Below are positions 39,096 to 41,726 of a stretch of DNA of 41,726 nucleotides, one piece after another. The notes beneath the pieces were generated by a model, which was not told the origin of the DNA, searched no databases, and saw nothing but the letters and a program-made list of their open reading frames with translations. Source of the DNA: Noviherbaspirillum galbum (GTDB lineage: Bacteria; Pseudomonadota; Gammaproteobacteria; Burkholderiales; Burkholderiaceae_D); assembly GCF_010974945.1 (NCBI RefSeq), contig NZ_JAAIVB010000063.1, positions 1-41,726 of the forward strand. Direction: 5' to 3'. The position numbers were made by a program, and so were the translations under genes. The first letter of the stretch is position 1, and each line of letters begins with the position of its first letter.

Positions 39096-39713
39096 TTAGT
39101 CGGGGTAGCGCGACAGCTTCTTGCCATCCTTCGGAATCTGGTACTGCGCCACGTTCATCTGCATGGCAAGCAAGGTGTAGTAGGCGTTGATGCCGGTGAG
39201 ATCCACCACGCCCTTCTTGCCGAAGCGCTTGTCGGCCCGGTCGAAGGTGCGGTCGGAGACGCGCTTGTTCTCGTGGAGTTCGGTCGAGAAGTCATACACG
39301 ATTTCTTCGTCCTCGCTCATGCCGGTGGGCCGGCGGCCTTCCGCAATCGCATCCGCCACTTCCTTCTTGATGCCTGCCTTCAGGGCGATCGGATAGTGCA
39401 CATACCATTCGTAGTCCTGGGTCCATTTGCGCGCCGTGATCAGGATGACGAGCTCGCTCAGGGTATTGCCGAGCGCGGAGTTGTAACGCAGGTAATCGCC
39501 CATGGCGCGCGCCTGGTTCATCACTTGCGGGCTATGCATGAGGGGCTCGAAGGGACCGAAGACAGGCACCTTGCGGGATGCCAGGAATTCTTCCGCCGCC
39601 TTTTGCTGCTCGGGGCTGTATTTCTCGGGCGGGATGGTGGGCAGGCGGTCGCTGGCGGCAGCAATGCCCTGGATGGCGAGAAGGGCGGCTGCAAGCAGGA
39701 TGGGCGGCTTCAT
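39096..39713 (-). CDS. Exported carboxymuconolactone-decarboxylase-fold protein
   Basis: A 205-aa exported protein. A signal peptide (1-20, ending AAA) precedes an AhpD/CMD-type all-helical domain: LGNTLSELVILITARKWTQDYEW carries the family's core helix, then HYPIALKAGIKKEVADAI. The domain lacks the Cys-x-x-Cys of AhpD-type peroxidases; in fact no cysteine occurs anywhere, so it cannot be a thiol peroxidase. YEWYVHYP may mark the substrate site, as in the true decarboxylases, but export to the periplasm is unusual for those. GAGGGAGA lies upstream of the ATG at 39713. Single gene; function unknown. Confidence 0.85.
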   Translation of the reverse strand: MKPPILLAAALLAIQGIAAASDRLPTIPPEKYSPEQQKAAEEFLASRKVPVFGPFEPLMHSPQVMNQARAMGDYLRYNSALGNTLSELVILITARKWTQDYEWYVHYPIALKAGIKKEVADAIAEGRRPTGMSEDEEIVYDFSTELHENKRVSDRTFDRADKRFGKKGVVDLTGINAYYTLLAMQMNVAQYQIPKDGKKLSRYPD

Positions 39714-39787
39714 GGTGGGTGTCTCCCTCGGTATGGATATGGTGTGGTTGGCGGGCGCAAGGGCGCGGCGCCCCGCCATCATAATGC

Positions 39788-39804
39788 ATTTGTCATGGAC
39801 AAAT
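39788..39804. promoter_or_regulatory. 7-bp inverted repeat between divergent genes
   Basis: ATTTGTC-ATG-GACAAAT (39788-39804), a perfect 7-bp inverted repeat with a 3-base centre, lies in the AT-richer gap between the CMD-fold gene (leftward) and the binding-protein gene (rightward). A possible operator. Confidence 0.4.
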
Positions 39805-39990
39805 CCGGAATTTCGTCATTCCTTGGTTGCGGCATGCGTTGGAAAACTGCCGAATACGTCGGCTTGGCTTTTCGCGGGCACGTGACAATGCCTGGATTGA
39901 TGCTACTCTGCAATGAACGGCATCCGCGCAGGCTCCGTCCGGCTGCCGGCCTTCGCACGTGCGCGATGGCATGCCCTGGGAGGGATTCCG

Positions 39991-40788
39991 ATGAAGAAGG
40001 TGGCAGCCTCTGTCCTGCTCGTGCTTTGCGCCAGCCTCTCCGCCGGCCTGATCGTCAAGCCGGCGCATGCCGAAGCCATCCTGATCGCGGCCAACGAATC
40101 GCGTCCGCCCAAGGTCTTCAAGGACCAGCAAGGCATGGCGCAGGGCATCCTGGTGGAGATCATGCGTTACATCCAGGACGAAATGGGACAGCAGTTCAAC
40201 CTCGAGCTCTACCCCTGGAGCCGCGCCCTCAAGATGGCCTCCAACGGCGAGGCGGGAATCATCGGCCTGTCGGTCAACAAGGAAAGGCTCGTCATCTTCG
40301 ATTATCCGGCCCAGCCGCTCTTCCATGACGAACTGGTGCTGGTGACCAGGGCGGGCAAGGAATTTCCCTTTTCGACGGTGGCCGACCTCAAGGGCAAGCT
40401 CATCGGCGTCTGCCGCAACTGCAGCCATGGCGACGCCTACGACCAGGCCGTCCGCGACAAGATCTTCGAACCCGTGCCGGGCGACAGCGCGAGCGCGCAG
40501 CTCGCCATGCTGCTGCACGACCGCATCGACGCGGTGCTGGTGACGGTGGGCCGTGCCGGCTTCGAGGAAGCCTTGCGGGGAAAGGTTGCCGGCGTCGACC
40601 TGGCGCAGCACCGCGACAAGTTCGTCATCCTGCCGGTGCCCTTCGCGCGAGACCCGAACTACCTCGCCTTCGCCAAGAGCATGGACAAGAAAAAATTCCT
40701 GGCGCAGGTGGACGTCGTGCTGAAGAAAGGGCACGAGAGCGGCGCCATCCAGAAGATCATCGACAGGTACATCGCGAGCAGGCAGTAG
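39991..40788 (+). CDS. Periplasmic solute-binding protein (family 3-like)
   Basis: A 265-aa exported protein: a signal peptide (1-27, ending PAHA), then IAANESRPPKVFKDQQGMAQGI, WSRALKMASNGEAGIIGLSVN and LKGKLIGVCRNCSHGDAYDQA. These are features of amino-acid-type periplasmic binding proteins of the His/Arg/Gln class, but of the group that often stands without a permease and may be a sensor. Two cysteines in VCRNCSH could form a disulfide. GGGAGGG lies 7 bases before the ATG. Cyanase follows after 180 bases on the same strand; whether they share a transcript is uncertain, as a hairpin-forming region lies between. Confidence 0.9.
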   Translation: MKKVAASVLLVLCASLSAGLIVKPAHAEAILIAANESRPPKVFKDQQGMAQGILVEIMRYIQDEMGQQFNLELYPWSRALKMASNGEAGIIGLSVNKERLVIFDYPAQPLFHDELVLVTRAGKEFPFSTVADLKGKLIGVCRNCSHGDAYDQAVRDKIFEPVPGDSASAQLAMLLHDRIDAVLVTVGRAGFEEALRGKVAGVDLAQHRDKFVILPVPFARDPNYLAFAKSMDKKKFLAQVDVVLKKGHESGAIQKIIDRYIASRQ

Positions 40789-40819
40789 CGCTGCGCCACG
40801 CTGGCGGCAGCGGCCAAAC

Positions 40820-40857
40820 CGGTGCGCGCTGCATCGGCAGCGCACCCGCGCGCACCG
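40820..40857 (+). terminator. Nested GC hairpins before cynS
   Basis: An outer 9-bp inverted repeat (CGGTGCGCG 40820-40828 / CGCGCACCG 40849-40857) encloses GCTGC-ATCG-GCAGC, so two mutually exclusive hairpins are possible. There is no T run. It could terminate the binding-protein transcript or act in the cynS leader. Confidence 0.35.
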
Positions 40858-40968
40858 AAATCGTTCACGGCCGCCTCCAACCCATGCGCCGGTCGGGCTC
40901 AAGCACTCCAGCCGGGCCGGGCATGTCGCTTGCATTGTTCCGGCTTTCCATGACAGCAGGGAGCCGAG

Positions 40969-41412
40969 ATGGACCGCATCGAAGTCACGAAGAAGATCAT
41001 GACCGCCAAGGTTGCGAAGAAAATGAAATGGGCGGACATCGCCGCCAAAATCGGCGCCAGCAAGGAGTGGACGACCGCCGCGCTGCTCGGCCAGATGACG
41101 CTCGACGAAGACCAGGCGGCGACCGCCAAGGAATTGTTCAGCCTCACCGACGAAGAGACCGCCTGGCTGCAGATCGTTCCCTACAAGGGATCGCTCGCCA
41201 CCGCCGTACCGACCGACCCGCTGATCTATCGCTGGTATGAAATCGTCAACGTGTACGGCACCACCATCAAGGAACTCATTCACGAAGAGTTCGGCGACGG
41301 CATCATGAGCGCCATCGATTTTTCGATGGACATCCAGCGCGAGCCCGATCCGAAAGGCGACCGCGTCAACGTGGTCTTGTCGGGCAAGTTCCTTCCCTAC
41401 AAACAGTATTGA
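40969..41412 (+). CDS. cynS: Cyanate hydratase (cyanase)
   Basis: A 147-aa enzyme that turns cyanate and bicarbonate into ammonia and carbon dioxide by way of carbamate. The N-terminal helical domain (about 1-75) resembles a DNA-binding fold but serves in decamer assembly. The C-terminal active-site block (LIYRWYEIVNVYGTTIKELI and EEFGDGIMSAIDF) contains the catalytic R88, E91 and S114, equal to Arg96, Glu99 and Ser122 of the E. coli enzyme (156 aa). GGGAG precedes the ATG. ABC genes of the nitrate/sulfonate/cyanate type lie upstream in this window, and an import role for cyanate is plausible but not adjacent. Confidence 0.96.
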   Translation: MDRIEVTKKIMTAKVAKKMKWADIAAKIGASKEWTTAALLGQMTLDEDQAATAKELFSLTDEETAWLQIVPYKGSLATAVPTDPLIYRWYEIVNVYGTTIKELIHEEFGDGIMSAIDFSMDIQREPDPKGDRVNVVLSGKFLPYKQY

Positions 41413-41475
41413 ACCACACCGGTTTGGCACGTTAATTGCAGCCAGGAAAACCTGAAACGCACATTCGGGTGGACC

Positions 41476-41726
41476 ATGAAAACGATCGGCAGGCTCGTCG
41501 GCAGTCTTACGGTAGCCAGAAAGCTGGCGCTGATCTACATGCTTGACCTGACCGCCGTGCTGTTCGTGTCAGGCATCCTGATCCGCGAAAAATACATCGC
41601 GATCGACTTCGCCAAGAAAGAGCTCGTCGGCAGCCATTACATCGCCCAGGTCGCCGGCGCGCTCGCGGCGGTCGCGTCGGCGCAGATGTCGAGGACACAG
41701 GAAAGCGCGCAGGGGAAGGCTGCCGT
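41476..41726 (+). CDS. Membrane receptor-like protein, N-terminal fragment
   Basis: An open frame of at least 83 codons runs off the right edge. After MKTIGRLVGSLTVARKLALIYM a strong membrane helix (about 17-37, ending SGILIRE) is followed by a polar, helical periplasmic start (KYIAIDFAKKELVGSHYIAQVAGAL). This is the usual opening of a chemoreceptor or membrane-bound histidine kinase or GGDEF protein with a four-helix sensor domain. The output part is outside the window. It starts 63 bases after cynS, so it might be co-transcribed. Confidence 0.72.
   Translation, partial: MKTIGRLVGSLTVARKLALIYMLDLTAVLFVSGILIREKYIAIDFAKKELVGSHYIAQVAGALAAVASAQMSRTQESAQGKAA

Noticed and set aside
1-41726. Mobile elements, prophage, tRNA and rRNA genes
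   Set aside because: No transposase, integrase, paired terminal repeats, tRNA cloverleaf or rRNA-like stretch was found on either strand by reading.

Overview
The window is GC-rich, densely packed bacterial chromosome. Gene content and protein style point to a betaproteobacterium of the Burkholderiales, most likely Oxalobacteraceae (Herbaspirillum/Noviherbaspirillum-like): orphan c-type cytochromes, a XenA-type ene-reductase, a CHASE2 cyclase, several PAS/GGDEF proteins, SsuABC/NrtABC-type ABC transport and a bacterial cyanase. This placement is inference from content only. I see no rRNA, tRNA, insertion sequence, integrase, phage gene or CRISPR array.

Layout. 1-3.0 kb: start of a PAS protein (cut by the window edge), a PAS-GGDEF diguanylate cyclase, a small anchored protein and a ketopantoate-reductase-like enzyme. 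3.1-9.4 kb: a solitary ClpP-like protease, a Cys-motif secreted protein, a DEDDh exonuclease, DAHP synthase (aroG), a translationally coupled pair of c-type cytochromes without a dehydrogenase, and NudC. 9.4-16.4 kb: a Tim44-domain membrane protein with a clear terminator, a 67-aa zinc-ribbon protein, an AI-2E/PerM-type permease, an ene-reductase, a membrane-anchored metallophosphoesterase, a DMT exporter, a hemerythrin-like protein and a small secreted protein. 16.4-24 kb: an NHL-propeller lipoprotein diverging from a tight three-gene operon (CHASE2 adenylate cyclase, SH3-like periplasmic protein, M48 metalloprotease), then a divergent CheY-like receiver, a universal stress protein, a CHRD lipoprotein with an isochorismatase-type hydrolase, and an unlisted 28-aa single-helix microprotein. 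24-28.7 kb: a BrkB/YihY membrane protein, a PAS-PAS-GGDEF-EAL protein, and a 56-aa basic protein coupled to a soluble metallophosphoesterase.

28.7-41.7 kb is the most unusual part. An ABC ATPase and its binding protein (nitrate/sulfonate/cyanate type) form a two-gene unit preceded by an 18-bp perfect hairpin and closed by a strong intrinsic terminator. The matching type of permease lies 4.3 kb further on with another periplasmic binding protein. Between them sits a 1328-codon ORF that I cannot assign: no signal peptide, helical first two thirds, then a glycine-rich beta-strand region and an alpha/beta tail. It has the look of a large secreted effector or toxin, but this is unproven. Downstream come a Tim44-leader look-alike without the Tim44 domain, an acetylpolyamine-amidohydrolase/HDAC-family enzyme, an exported helix-hairpin-helix protein, an exported Cys-less carboxymuconolactone-decarboxylase-fold protein, a solute-binding protein, cyanase (cynS) and the start of a membrane receptor.

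How parts may work together (inference): the ABC parts and cynS could form a dispersed cyanate/nitrogen uptake-and-detoxification locus (cyanate + bicarbonate to ammonia + CO2). The CHASE2 cyclase, SH3 protein and M48 protease probably act as one envelope-sensing unit linking periplasmic state to cAMP. Two or three proteins handle c-di-GMP. Long open frames antisense to genes are common here because of high GC and were left out.
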